Source: Bos javanicus
Lineage: Eukaryota > Chordata > Mammalia > Artiodactyla > Bovidae
Direction of reading: 5' to 3'
Assembly (NCBI RefSeq): GCF_032452875.1
Contig: NC_083870.1
Span: 2,108,001-2,172,000, forward strand
Length of the DNA stretch: 64,000 nt
The translations under genes and the position numbers were made by a program. Below the pieces are notes generated by a model. That model saw only the letters and a program-made list of their open reading frames with translations, was not told the origin of the DNA and ran no database searches. Positions within the stretch are counted from its first letter, which is position 1; each line of letters starts with the position of its first letter. Below are positions 36,871 to 48,094 of the stretch, piece after piece.

Positions 36871-37683
36871 ATTTTGTCAAATGCTTTTTCTGTTAAGATA
36901 GTCATGTGATTTCCATCCTTCCTTTTGTTAATATCATGTGATATCAATCAGTGTTGATTCATTTTGAGATACTGAAACTTACTTGCATCCCTAGAATAAA
37001 TCCCGCCTGATAGTGGTGTGTGATCCTTTTTACATGTCGTTGAATTTAGTTTGTTAAATTTTGTTGAGAATTTTGCATCCATATTCTTCAGAAATATTGG
37101 CCTATAATTTTCATTTTTTCATAATGTCTTTGTCTTGTTTTGGTATCAGGGTAATGGTGACCTTGTAGAATGAATTTAGGTGTGTTCTCTCCTCTTCAGT
37201 TTTGTAGAGCAGTTTGAGAAGAGTGGGTATTAGCCCTTCTTTATATGTTTAGTAGAATTCCCTGTAAAGCAATCTGGTGCTGCACTTTTGTTTACTGGGG
37301 GAGTTTTCAATTAAATCAATTAAAATTGATTTCAATTAAATCAATCTCATTGTTAATGATCAGTCTATTCAAATTGTTTATTTCTTCCTGATTCAGTCTT
37401 GGCAGGTTGTATGCTTCTAGAAATTTGTCCGTTTCATCTAGGCTGTCCAATTTGTTGATGTATAACTGTAGTATTTTTGTGTGTGTGATTTTTAAATTCT
37501 CTGCGGTATCAGTTGTAATTTCTTCTCTTTTATTTTTTATGTTGGTTAGTTAAGTCCACTGTCTTTTTTCCTTGATGAGCCTAGCAGAAGGCTTATTGAT
37601 TTTATCTTTTCAAAAAATCAGCTCTTGGTTTTGTTTATCTTTCCTATTTTTTTGTCTCTGTTTTATTTATTTCCCCTCTGATC
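36871..37683 (-). mobile_element. Antisense internal L1 ORF2 fragment with TSD, no poly(A)
   Basis: Antisense L1 ORF2 around the RT: 'caaatgctttttctg', 'cagtcttggcaggttgtat', 'aaatcagctcttggttt'. Flanked by an 18-bp repeat AAAGG(T/C)TACA(A/G)CTTTGAA at 36853-36870 and 37684-37701. The 3' side has no T-run. Confidence 0.75.
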
Positions 37684-37916
37684 AAAGGCTACAGCTTTGA
37701 AGTTATCTTACTACATAATCTTATATATAACAGTAACTTTCTTTTGGGAGCAAACAATTAAATATTTTCAGCAAAGTGGATTCCTCCTACATCAGCCTCA
37801 AGCTAAAGGAAAAGAGCCTTTGATGGTGTAATGCCAGACATCAGTCAGCAGTGAAGCTGTGTTGGTCTTAGTCTTCACGGAAGTCACACTCCTAATATAA
37901 CAGCTAATATTTACTG

Positions 37917-38959
37917 TGGGAAATTCTGAAAGAGATGGGAATACCAGACCACCTGACCTGCCTCTTGAGAAATCTGTATGCAGGTCAGGAAGCAACAGTT
38001 AGAACTGGACATGGAACAACAGACTGGTTCCAAATAGGAAAAGGAGTACGTCAAGGCTGTATGTTGTCACCCTGCTTATTTAACTTATATGCAGAGTACA
38101 TCATGAGAAACGCTGGACTGGAAGAAACACAAGCTGGAATCAAGATTGCCAGGAGAAATATCAATAACCTCAGATATGCAGATGACACCACCCTTATGGC
38201 AGAAAGAGAAGAGGAACTAAAAAGCCTCTTGATGAAAGTGAAAGTGGAGAGTGAAAAAGTTGGCTTAAAGCTCAACATTCAGAAAACGAAGATCATGGCA
38301 TCCAGTCCCATCACTTCATGGGAAATAGATGGGGAAACAGTGGAAACAGTGTCAGGCTTTATTTTTTTGGGCTCCAAAATCACTGCAGATGGTGACTGCA
38401 GCCATGAAATTAAAAGACACTTACTCCTTGGAAGGAAAATTATGACCAACCTAGACAGCATATTGAAAAGCAGAGACATTACTTTGCCAACAAAGGTCCG
38501 TCTAGTCAAGGCTATGGTTTTTCCTGTGGTCATGTATGGATGTGAGAGTTGGACTGTGAAGAAGGCTGAGCACCGAAGAATTGATGCTTTTGGACTGTGG
38601 TATTGGAGAAGACTCTTGAGAGTCCCTTGGACTGCAAGGAGATCTGGACAGTCCATTCTGAAGGAGATCAGCCCTGGGCTTTCTTTGGAAGGAATGTTGC
38701 TGAAGCTGAAACTCCAGTACTTTGGCCACCTCATGCGAAGAGTTGACTCATTGGAAAAGACTCTGATGCTGGGAGGGATTGGGGGCAGGAGGAGAAGGGG
38801 ACGACAGAGGATGAGATGGCTGGATGGCATCACTGACTCGATGGACGTGAGTCTGAGTGAACTCCGGGTGTTGGTGATGGACAGGGAGGCCTGGTGTGCT
38901 GCGATTCATGGGGTTGCAAAGAGTCGGACACGACTGAGTGACTGAACTGAACTGAACTG
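37917..38959 (+). mobile_element. BovB LINE, young 5'-truncated copy
   Basis: 1.04-kb BovB starting in the RT and ending with an AACTG tail. Perfect TSD AATATTTACTG at 37906-37916 and 38960-38970. Very close to the other young copies. Confidence 0.95.
37935..38945 (+). pseudogene. BovB reverse transcriptase C-terminal half, open frame
   Basis: 336 codons open to the natural BovB stop, covering the distal RT and the C-terminal domain: GVRQGCMLSPCLF (motif B), NNLRYADDTTLMAE (motif C), VMYGCESWTVKKAEHRR and the basic tail GGRRRRGRQRMRWLDG. The copy lacks the endonuclease and RT motif A and has no promoter of its own, so it is a truncated relic although its frame is undamaged. It is the longest undamaged BovB 3' frame here and marks a recent insertion. 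Confidence 0.9.
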
Positions 38960-39074
38960 AATATTTACTGGGTTTCAGGCCCCACTCTGTACTACTATCC
39001 CTCCAAGACAACTCATGATAAGGAGGCTAAATAAAGCAGGAGTATAGGACACAGATCTAAAATTCACTATGGAC

Positions 39075-39215
39075 TTATTATATTAATGCCTTCATATACA
39101 TTAAAACCAAGACAATTATTATTAAATTCTTCATTTTTAGATGAGGCAACTGAGGCTAAGAGAGAGTGAGTAACTTGTCTGAGGTCCTACAGCTGGTTAG
39201 TTGTTGCCTTGGCTT
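39075..39215 (+). repeat. MIR SINE
   Basis: 'tagatgaggcaactgaggct', 'gagtaacttgtctgaggtc' and 'cctacagctggttag' match the MIR core. Confidence 0.8.
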
Positions 39216-39219
39216 GCAT

Positions 39220-40270
39220 TGACACTGTGCAGGGTCCCATGCTGGTATATCAGATACCCTGTAGGCCCATGAGAGGCACTGTGGACAGGGAAAGCAAATC
39301 CCATTCACAACAGGTTTTAGTTCAGTAAGGACAAATTGATATTCCTTCTATGGTGAAAGAGGTCTGATGTAATCAACTCACCACCAAGTGGTTGAATGGT
39401 CTCTTCAAGTGTTAAAGCTCAATGTTAGGCACACTGAACTTTCACCAGTGGCAGGACCCTTAGGGAGAAGGATCCTATGTTTGGGGGCCTCTTCATATCA
39501 CTTACTCCTGACACCATGGCCACCAGGGACTCATTGCACAGGTACAGGGTGGCTGAGAAAAGCATCTGATCAAGGAAAGTAGACCTTTGCCAGGTTAGTA
39601 AGGGACTCTTCTCTTTTGGGCATCAATGTGAGAAGCACAGATTTACACACTTGTGCTCATGCCAATAGACCCATCCACATGCTTCCCTGTGTCTCCAGCC
39701 TTTCAATTTTGCTTCACGGGATGGATTTGATGCATTTGATCATTGTCACTACACAGGAGTCCAAGTGTAACTCATCTCTCCTTCCATTCAAGGTAAATAA
39801 GCAAATGTCCTGCTCACAGTTGTGTCCACTGGGAACATTTCACTTCACTGCTGCCTTCCAGATCATTCACTTTCAGCTTTCACTGACAAGGAGGCCATCC
39901 ATCTCTGTACCAGCCCTGAGATTTTTCTTCCTCCATCAACTAATTGTAGGCTCCCCTAACCTCCAAAGCAAACAGAAATAGATGACACTGGGATCATGAC
40001 CACTTATTCATGCAATTTATTTGTGCTCGCCTCACCTGCTCAGGCCAGATTATCTCCATCAATGGCTTGCTTCTGTTCTCTGTTAATTTTATGACTCAGT
40101 GGATTTGGTAATTCCTGGCTGATTAAGGGCAGCTTTTGTAGCTTATCTAGGACATACTATTCTCTTGGCAGAAGGTAGTAACTCAAGAGGTCGAACAGCC
40201 TTACATGTGCATTTAGAATTCCTGGTTGGTCATGCTGTGTTACATGCATAGACTTATATACTATTGTCAC
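39220..40270. other. Possible ancient ERV-like internal remnant
   Basis: No open frame. Phrases such as 'ggccaccagggactcattgc' and 'cttttgggcatcaatgtgag' resemble internal regions of old ERVL-class elements. No LTR ends or retroviral motifs could be verified. Confidence 0.28.
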
Positions 40271-40904
40271 CGAGCCAAGCATTGCAGTGGCATGTGGAAA
40301 CATAGTTTCCTCATGAAGAGGTAGGGCAAGGGAGGGCCTGTATACTGCTTACAGGAAAAGGAGCGGATAACTGGGAGTTTAAAGATCATCTGCCACATTC
40401 TTGAAAACTTCTTTGACTGCTCCTGCCCATCACAATCCCTTATTTAGTCTTTCTGTGATATCTATAGTCTAGGCCATTCACAATTTTCTCCTTAGTTGTG
40501 TAGAGTTTTTATTCTTCTTTGGTTTAGGCTTATTTTCCTTCCTGGTAAGCTTGAAAATAATACCTAGGAGTCACATTTCTTTTAAATCTTTCAGTGCATG
40601 CTGAGAGCATCTTAGTTCCTCAATATAACTAACTAAGACACTTTTGCCCCTATATGATAAAATCATTAGCCACATCAGTTTTTGTCTGGTGCTTGAGTGT
40701 CCTTGAAGATGCACTCAGAAGACATTTTCCTATTATCATTTTACATGTATGAAAAGCTACTTTTTTAAAAGGTGGTTCATCATCACATAAAAAAGATTGA
40801 TTTGAACTCAATTTTCAAAAAATTATTTGGTGACTTGGACATCAGGGGCATATTATCTTATTCCCTCATAACATTAATATGGAAAGTTAGTTTATATTTA
40901 ACCA
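40271..40904. other. No recognised feature
   Basis: AT-rich sequence without a supported gene or repeat assignment. Confidence 0.4.
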
Positions 40905-41508
40905 CTGACAGGTTTTCTTTTCTTGGACTCCAGAATCACTGCAGATGGTGACTGCAGCCATGAGATTAAGATCTTGCTCCTTGGAAGGAAAGTTATGACC
41001 AACCTAGATAGCATATTAAAAAGCAGAGACATTACTTTGTCAACAAAGGTCCGTCTAGTCAAGGCTATGGTTTTTCCAGTGGTCATGTATGGATGTGAGA
41101 GTTGCACCATAAAGAAAGCTGAGCGCCAGAGAATTGATGCTTTTGAACTGTGGTGTTGGAGAAGACTTTTGAGAGTCCCTTGGATTGCAAGGAGATCCAA
41201 CCAGTCAATTCAAAGGAAATCAGTCTTGAATATTCATTGGAAGGACTGATGCTGAAGCTGAAGCTCCAATACTTCAGCCACCTGATGCCAAGAGCCAACT
41301 CATTGGAAAAGACCTTGATGGTGGGAAAGATTGTAGGCCAAAGGAGAAGGGGGCAGCAGAGGATGATATGGTTAGATAGCATCACTGACCCAATGGCCAT
41401 GAATTTGAACAAACTCTGGGAGATAGTGAAGGACAGGGAAGTCAGGTGTGCTGCAATTCATGGGGTTGCAAGCAGTTGGACATGACTTAGCAACTGAACA
41501 ACAACAAG
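40905..41508 (+). mobile_element. BovB LINE 3' end, older lineage
   Basis: Starts at 'ggactccagaatcactgcag' and ends in 'caactgaacaacaacaa', not the AACTG tail. Two overlapping frames (40923-41249 and 41150-41485) show at least one frameshift near 41200. Confidence 0.9.
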
Positions 41509-41556
41509 GAAAGGATCAGTTCCTTAGGACCAGAGCTATGTCTGGGTTTCAGGTGT

Positions 41557-41901
41557 TGTTGTTGTCCAGTTGCCCAGAAATATATGGTCAGCAAAAACAA
41601 GACCTGGAGCTGAGTGCAGCTCAAATCACCAGCTTCTCATAGCAAAATTCAGGCTTAAACTAAAGAAAACCGGGAAAAACACTGGACCAGCCAGGTAGGA
41701 CTTAAATAAAATTCTGTATGAATTCGCAGTAGAGGTAACAAATAGATTCAGGGGACTAGATAACTAGTTAACACTGTGCCTGAAGAGCTATGGACAGAGG
41801 TTCATAATATTGTACAGGAGACGCTGAACAAAACTGTCCCAAAGAAAAAGAAAAGCAAGAAGGCAATGTGGTTATCTGAGGAGGCTTTGCAAATAGTGTA
41901 C
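41557..41901 (-). mobile_element. BovB LINE, mostly inverted (twin priming)
   Basis: 41557-41578 is the antisense BovB 3' tip ('ttgttgttgtccagttgccc'). It joins directly to a forward piece of the distal endonuclease and linker (41590-41901, 'tcagcaaaaacaagacctgg' onward). TSD TTCAGGTGT at 41548-41556 and 41902-41910 encloses both, so it is one minus-strand insertion with an inverted 5' part. Confidence 0.8.
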
Positions 41902-41910
41902 TTCAGGTGT

Positions 41911-42461
41911 ATCCCCTAGTGATCTAGCATCGTGTTGGGCAAGGTGGAAGCCTCAAAACACTTACGTTAGGGATTTGAACTGACAGAAGGGCTAATGGTT
42001 CTTGAAGGGTAACACGTGGAAGGAGCATTCACCAGCGATTTGAAATTTAGAAGATTGTGCCAAGAGTTCAGTTTAGTTATTCTGAATTTGAATTATTCTT
42101 TACCCTGGACTGTGGTGAATTTTTTCAAGGACCTTGAAGCATATATTCATTGAAACAAGTGATATTGATAAATACTTTGTAGAGAATAAAATATCTATCA
42201 GAATTGCATAGAATAACTTAGATCAGCCAGAAAAATTTTTGTCTCTTATATAAAATATTTTGTTTAAAGATTTTAGCTTGAATATTTGTTGTCAGAAGAC
42301 ACCCAGCCAGCCTTTGACTGTGCCTTTCTAGGATATTCCACTTTGACTAAATTTTAATCCTAAATTGTCTATTCTTTCAGCCAGAATCTCCATTATACCT
42401 ATGGATATAGGTGCTTAAGAAGTGGTACAAACAATTTCTCTTACTTGCCAAAACTAAACAT
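41911..42461. other. No recognised gene
   Basis: AT-rich sequence. A strong minus-strand donor-like GTAAGTG reads at about 41971-41965, but no convincing exon precedes it. Confidence 0.35.
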
Positions 42462-42476
42462 AAAGAAGTGTAATTA

Positions 42477-42899
42477 AGGGATTACAGGGAAGGGAGGAAA
42501 CCAGAAGGGAAAGAGACACGTGTACCCCAATGTTCATCACAGCACTGTTTATAATAGCCAGGACATGGAAGCAACCTAGATGTCCATCAGCAGATGAATG
42601 GATAAGAAAGCTGTGGTACATATACACAATGGAGTATTACTCAGCCATTAAAAAGAATACATTTGAATCAGTTCTAATGAGGTGGATGAAACTGGAGCCT
42701 ATTATACAGAGTGAAGTAAGCCAGAAGGAAAAACATAAATACAGTATACTAACGCATATATATGGAATTTAGAAAGATGGTAACAGTAACCCGCTGTACA
42801 AGACAGCAAAAGAGACACTGATGTATAGAACAGTCTTATGGACTCTGTGGGAGAGGGAGAGGGTGGGAAGATTTGGAAGAATGGCATTGAAAAAAAAAA
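42477..42899 (+). mobile_element. Cattle-type L1 fragment, 5'- and 3'-truncated
   Basis: Holds the L1 ORF2 C terminus, open at 42530-42772 (KLWYIYTMEYYSAIKKNTFE and a natural end 'THIYGI'), plus part of the 3' UTR. It ends in an A-run directly after 'agaatggcattg', short of the full 3' UTR. TSD AAAGAAGTGTAATTA at 42462-42476 and 42900-42914. About 16 bases after the left TSD do not match L1. Confidence 0.93.
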
Positions 42900-42914
42900 A
42901 AAGAAGTGTAATTA

Positions 42915-43329
42915 GGTTTTGGGTCACTTGATATTTTTATTTGTGTCACTGATTCTCACATCCTTTCTCCCTCATCTCATCAGTTTTCCACCAATGAAAC
43001 TTTGGTCATGATGATGAAATAAGATGATGTATTTCTTCAGGAACTTAGAGTCAGGAGTATTTAAACTGCTTCTGGATATTCATATATTCACTCAATTTTA
43101 TAATTAACTGACTACAGGTATCTGTGCTTTTCAAATGGTGAGGGTAAATAAGAATGGTCTTATTTCTGGCTTTCAGAGAAAAGAGGCAGACAATTGAGCA
43201 CATGGTGTTCTCTGGATATACACCCAAACAAGTGAAATGATAAAGTAATGAGGAAATTAAGCTATACAGAAATCATTACAAACCTCTAAACCTAAAGAAC
43301 AGCAATACAGTAATTATAACATATATCTA
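42915..43329. other. No recognised feature
   Basis: AT-rich, no open frame of note. Confidence 0.4.
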
Positions 43330-43340
43330 TGCTGTTCTTT

Positions 43341-43566
43341 GGGGCTTCACAGGTGGCACTAGTGTTAAAGAACCTGCCTGACAGTGCAAGAGACATAAGA
43401 GATGAGGGTTTGATCCCTGGGTTAGGAAGATCCCCTGCAGGAGGGCAGGGAAACCCACTCCAGTATTTTTGCCCGAAGAATCTCGAGGACAGAGGAGCTT
43501 CCTGGGCTGTAGTCCATAGAGTCGCAAAGAGTCAGATATGACTGAAGCAACTTAGCACAGCACACG
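43341..43566 (+). mobile_element. Bov-tA SINE
   Basis: Head 'ggggcttcacaggtggcac', B-box-like 'ggtttgatccctgggtta', TSD TGCTGTTCTTT at 43330-43340 and 43567-43577. Confidence 0.94.
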
Positions 43567-45952
43567 TGCTGTTCTTTAACTTCATTATTTCTCTTTCTCA
43601 AATTTTTTTTTCCTCAAAGTGTCCAAACTCCAAGAAATCTAATGTCTGGATAAATACTAACTGGTTTTACATTGAACTAATTTTATTGTTTTCTGTCACT
43701 AGATTTTAAAACCTCTTGAAACTAATTTAAAAAACAATTATGATTCAAGTAAAATCAATCCTATTTATATATATGTAATTGTTTCAAAAGAAGGGTTCTT
43801 TCAATGTCAGGCTCTGGTCTAATAGGTAGAGATAGATATGGATCAATAGATATATATCCACAGGTACATTATTGTTGCTGTTCAGTCACTCAGTTGTGTC
43901 CTACTCTTTGTGACTCCATGGACTGCAGCACGCCAGGCTTCCCTATCCTTCCCTATCTCCCAGAGTTTGCTCAAATTCATGTTCATTGAGTCGGTGAGGC
44001 CATCCAACCATCTGTACTCTGTCACCCTCTTCTCCTCCTGCCTTCAATCTTTCCCAGCATCGAGGTCTTTTCCAATGAGTCAGCTCTTAGCATTAGGTGG
44101 CCAAAATATTGGAGCTTTGGCTTCAGCATCAGTCCTTCCAATGAATATTCAGGGTTGATTTCCTTTTTGATTGACTGGTTTGATCTTCTTGCGGTCCATG
44201 GGAGTCTCAAGGGTCTTTCCAGCACCACAATTTGAAAGCATCAATGCTTTGGCACTCAGCCTTCTTTATGGTCCAACTCTCACATCTGTACATGATTACT
44301 GGAGAAACCATAGCTTTGACTATATGGACATTTATTGGCAAAGTGATGTCTCTGCTTGTTAATATGCTGCCTAGGTTTGTCATAGCTTTTCAGCTGCAGT
44401 CACTAACTCAGTGATTTTGGAGCCCAACAAAGGAAAACCTGTCACTGCTTCCACTTTTTTCCCTTCTATTTGCCATGAAGGGATGGGACCAGATCCCATG
44501 ATCTTAGCTTTTTGAATGCTTAATTTTAAGCCAGCTTTTTCACTCTCCTCTTTCAGAGGCTCTTTAGTTTCTGTTCACTTTCTGCCATTAAAGTGGTATC
44601 ATCTGCATATCTGAGGTTGTTGATATTTTTTCCCAGCAGTCTTGATTTCAGCTTGTGATTTGTCCTAGCCTGGCATTTTACATGATGTACTATGCCCGGA
44701 AGTTAAATAAGCAGGGTAACAGTACATAGCCTATTGTATTCTTTTCCCGATTTTGAACCAGTCAGGTGTTACATGTAAGTTTTCTCAGGAGACAGATAAG
44801 GTGGTATGGTACTCCTGTCTCTTTAAGAGTTTTCCACAGTTTGTTGTGACCTACATAATTAAAGGCTTCGCATAGTCATTAAAACAGAAGTAAATTTTTT
44901 TTTTTTCGGGAACTCCCTTGCTTTCTCCATGATCCAACAAATGTTGGTAATTTGATCTCTGATTCCTCTGCCTCTTCAAAACCCATCTTGTACATCTGGA
45001 AGTTCTTTGTTCACATACTGCTGAAGCCTAGACTGAAGGATTTTGAGCATAACCTTGCTAGCATGTGGAATGAATGCAAATTGTATGGTAGTTTGAACAT
45101 TTTTGGCATTGTCCTTCTTTGGTATTGGAATGAAAACTGATATTTTCCAGTCCTGTGGCCACTGCTAAGTTTTCCAAATTTCCTGGCATATTGAGTGAAG
45201 CACTTTAATAGCATCCTCTTTTGGGATTTTAAATAGTTCAGCTGGAATCCCATCACCTCTACTAGCTTTGTTCACTGTAATGCTCCTTGAGGCCCATTTG
45301 ACTCCACACTCCAGGATGAGTGACTCCACCCTCTAGGTGAGTGATCAGACTAGCATGGTTATTCAGATCATTAAGACCTTTCTTGTACAGTTCTTCTGTG
45401 TATTCTTGCCACCTCTTCTTAATCTCTTCTGCTTCTGTTAGGTCTTTACCATTCTCTGTCCTTTACTGTGCCCATTCTTGCATGAAATATTCCACTGATA
45501 TCTCCAATTTATGAAGATATCTCTAGTCTTTCCCACTCAATTGTTTTTCTCTATTTCTTTGCATTGTTCATTTAAGAAAGCCTTCTTATCTCTCCTTGCT
45601 CTTCTCTGGAACTCTGCTTTCAGTTGGGTATGTTTTTCCCTTTCACCTTTGCATTTGGCTTCTCTTCTTTCCTCAGCCATTTATTAAGTCTCCTCAGATA
45701 AACACTTTGTCTTCTTCCATTTCTTTCTCTTGGGACGGTTTTGGTTACTATCTCCTGTATAATGTTACAAACTTCTGTCCATAATTCTCCAGGAACTCTG
45801 TCTACCAGATACAATCCCGTAATCTATTCTTCACCTCCACTGTATAATCATAAGGGATCTGATTTAGGTTCTACCTGAATGACCTAGTGGTTTTGCCTAC
45901 TTTCTTCAATTTAAGCTTTACTTTTTTTTTTTTTTTTTAAATTAAACTAAGG

Positions 45953-46146
45953 GGGCTTCTCTGGTGACTCAGAGTGCAAAGAATCCCCCTGAAATGCAGG
46001 AGACCTAGGTTTGATACCTGGGTCAGGAAGATTCCCTGGAGTAAGGAATGGTTACCCACTCCAGTATTTTTGCCTGGAGAATTCCTGGTGGGCTACAGTC
46101 CAAGGGGTCACAGAGAGTCGGTCATGACTGAATGACTAACACTTTC
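45953..46146 (+). mobile_element. Bov-tA SINE in BovB
   Basis: Head 'ggcttctctggtgactcaga', B-box-like 'ggtttgatacctgggtc', and a tail ending in 'aatgactaacactttc'. Confidence 0.88.
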
Positions 46147-46207
46147 AATAAGGAGCTCATGATCTAAGCCACCATCAATTCAGGTCTCGTTTCTACTGAC
46201 TGCATGA

Positions 46208-46497
46208 GTTCAGTCACTCAGTCAAGTCTGACTCTTTGTGACCCCATGATCAGATTGGTTAGTTTTCTGTGATTGTGGTTTTCATTCTGTCTGTTCTCTG
46301 AAGGATAAGGATAAGAGGCTTGTGGAAGCTTCCTGATGGGAGAGACTGACTGTGGGGAAAACTGGGTCTTGTTTTGATGGGCAGGGCCATGCTTAGTTAT
46401 CTTTAATCCAATTTTCTGTTGATGGGCAGGACTGTGTTCCCTTCCCATTGTTTGATCTGAGACCAAACTTTGGTGGAGGCAATGAAGATAACAGCAC
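46208..46497 (-). mobile_element. Short BovB-derived element: 5' UTR joined to 3' tip
   Basis: About 290 bp that interrupts the BovB endonuclease. Read on the minus strand it has BovB 5' UTR-like sequence ('cacagaaaactaaccaatct') that passes directly into the 3' tip ('cacaaagagtcagacttgac'). A diverged TSD, TGACTGCATGAG against TGACTATATAGAG, brackets it. Only the terminal parts of BovB are kept. Confidence 0.65.
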
Positions 46498-46942
46498 CTG
46501 ACTATATAGAGCTTCCTTAACTTTGGCTGCAAAGAACATAATCATTCTGATTTCAGTATTGACCATCTAGTGATGTCCATGTGTAGAGTCCTGTCTTGAG
46601 TTGTTGGAAAAAGGTGTTTGCTATGACCAGTGTGTTTTCTTGACAAAACTCTATCAACCTTTCCCCGCTTCATTTTGTACTCCAAGGCCAACCTTGTCTG
46701 TTGATCTGGGTATCTCTTGACTTCCTACTTTTGCATTCCAATCTCATATGATGAAAAGGATGTCTTTTGGTGTTAGTTCTTGGCCGTGTTGTAGTTCTTC
46801 ATAAAACCAGTCAACTTCAGTTACTTTGACTCTGTTGTTGGCACATAGACTTGGATTACTGTGATATTGAATGTTTTGCCTTGGAAAGATACCAGAGATT
46901 ATCCTGTTGTTTTTGAGATTGCAGCCAAGTACTACATTTTGG

Positions 46943-47072
46943 TGGAGATGGAAATGGCAACCCACTCCAATGTTCTTGCCTTGAAAATCCCATGGACAGT
47001 GGAACCTGGTGGGCTATGGTTCATGGGATTGCAAAAGAGTTGGACACAACTTAAGAACTAAGAAACAACTGA
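46943..47072 (+). mobile_element. Bov-A monomer SINE
   Basis: Single Bov-A unit ('ggcaacccactccaatgtt' to 'agttggacacaac'). Short TSD ATTTTG(G/A) at 46936-46942 and 47073-47079, inside BovB endonuclease sequence. Confidence 0.88.
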
Positions 47073-47657
47073 ATTTTGAACTCTTTTGTTGACTATGAGG
47101 GCTATTCCATTTCTTCTAAGGGATAGATATAATGGTCATCTGAATTAAATTTGCCCATTCTTGTCCATTTTAATTCACTGATTCCTAAGATGTCAATGTT
47201 CAATCTTGCCATTTCCTGTTTGACCATGTCCAGTTTATCTTGATTCAGGACCTAACATTTCAGGTTCCTATGTCATATTGTTCTTTACAGCACTGGACTT
47301 TACTTTCACCACCAGACACATCAACAACTGAGCGTCATTCGTGCTTTGGTCTGGTCTTGTCATTCTTACTGGAGCTATTGGTAATTGCTCTCTGCTCTTT
47401 CCCAGTAGCATATTGGATATCTTCCAACCTGGACAGTTCATCTTCTGATGTCATATCTTTTTGCTTTTTCATACCGTCCATGGAGATCTCCAGATAAGAA
47501 TACTGCCATTTTCTTCTCCAGTGGACCATGTTTTGTCAGAACTCTTCATGTTTTGGCTGGCCCTGCACGACAAGGTCATAGCTTCACTGAGTTTTGTAAA
47601 TCTCTTCACCATGACAAAGTTGTGATCTATGAAGGGGACATTATATACAAACCTGTA

Positions 47658-47864
47658 TTATGTGCTTAGTCACTCAGTTGTGTCTGATTGACACAACCCC
47701 ATGGATTGTAGCCCACCAAGCTCCTCTGTCCAGGGGGATTCTCCAGGCAAGAATACTGGAATGGGTTGCCATGCCCTTCTCCAGGGTATCTTCCCAGCCT
47801 AGGGATTGAACCCTGGTCTCCTGCACTGCAGGTGGATTCTTTGCTGTCTGAGGCACCAGGGAAG
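47658..47864 (-). mobile_element. Bov-tA SINE
   Basis: Antisense; 'cttagtcactcagttgtgtc' at left and 'gaggcaccagggaag' at right, with the reversed B box 'gggattgaaccctggtc'. Confidence 0.9.
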
Positions 47865-47908
47865 TTTTTATTTGTATCTCATTTATATTTATTGTGTTTT
47901 ACATATTT

Positions 47909-47955
47909 AGGTGTATATGTATATACTATATATATACATATATGTACATACACTA
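47909..47955. repeat. TA/TG-rich simple sequence
   Basis: Alternating TATATG and TATACA purine-pyrimidine run. Confidence 0.8.
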
Positions 47956-48094
47956 GCTTTCTTTGTATCACAGTAAGCTGAACATAAGATTAACATGTTC
48001 CCATTGTGCAGAGAAATTCATCACTTTGTAGGTTTGTCTGTCCAGAGTCTTGGTTTTTCTTTATAACCCAAAGAGAAACATACTAGCAGAATGG

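Larger units (their letters stand above)
43871..47636 (-). mobile_element. BovB LINE, near full length, old and heavily interrupted
   Basis: Reads antisense from the TTGTTGCTG tail through the C-terminal domain, RT (44450-45500), linker (45600-45830), endonuclease (46147-47240) and 5' UTR to about 47636. Insertions: Bov-tA 45953-46146, a BovB mini-element 46208-46497 and a Bov-A monomer 46943-47072. A T-run sits at 45921-45938. Indels and stops are frequent, so it is an old copy. Confidence 0.88.

Noticed and set aside
37305..37345. Palindromic ATTAAATCAATT/AATTGATTT cluster considered as a hairpin or regulatory site
   Set aside because: It lies within antisense L1 ORF2 and is better explained by local duplication in AT-rich sequence.
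38279..38833. 184-codon frame antisense to BovB, and similar antisense frames in other BovB copies
   Set aside because: It is the mirror of the BovB RT C-terminal frame. The same antisense frame recurs in every young copy because of the sense codon pattern.
41965..42010. Strong GTAAGTG donor-like site on the minus strand
   Set aside because: Only a very short open stretch precedes it, with no clear acceptor; donor-like hexamers are common by chance.
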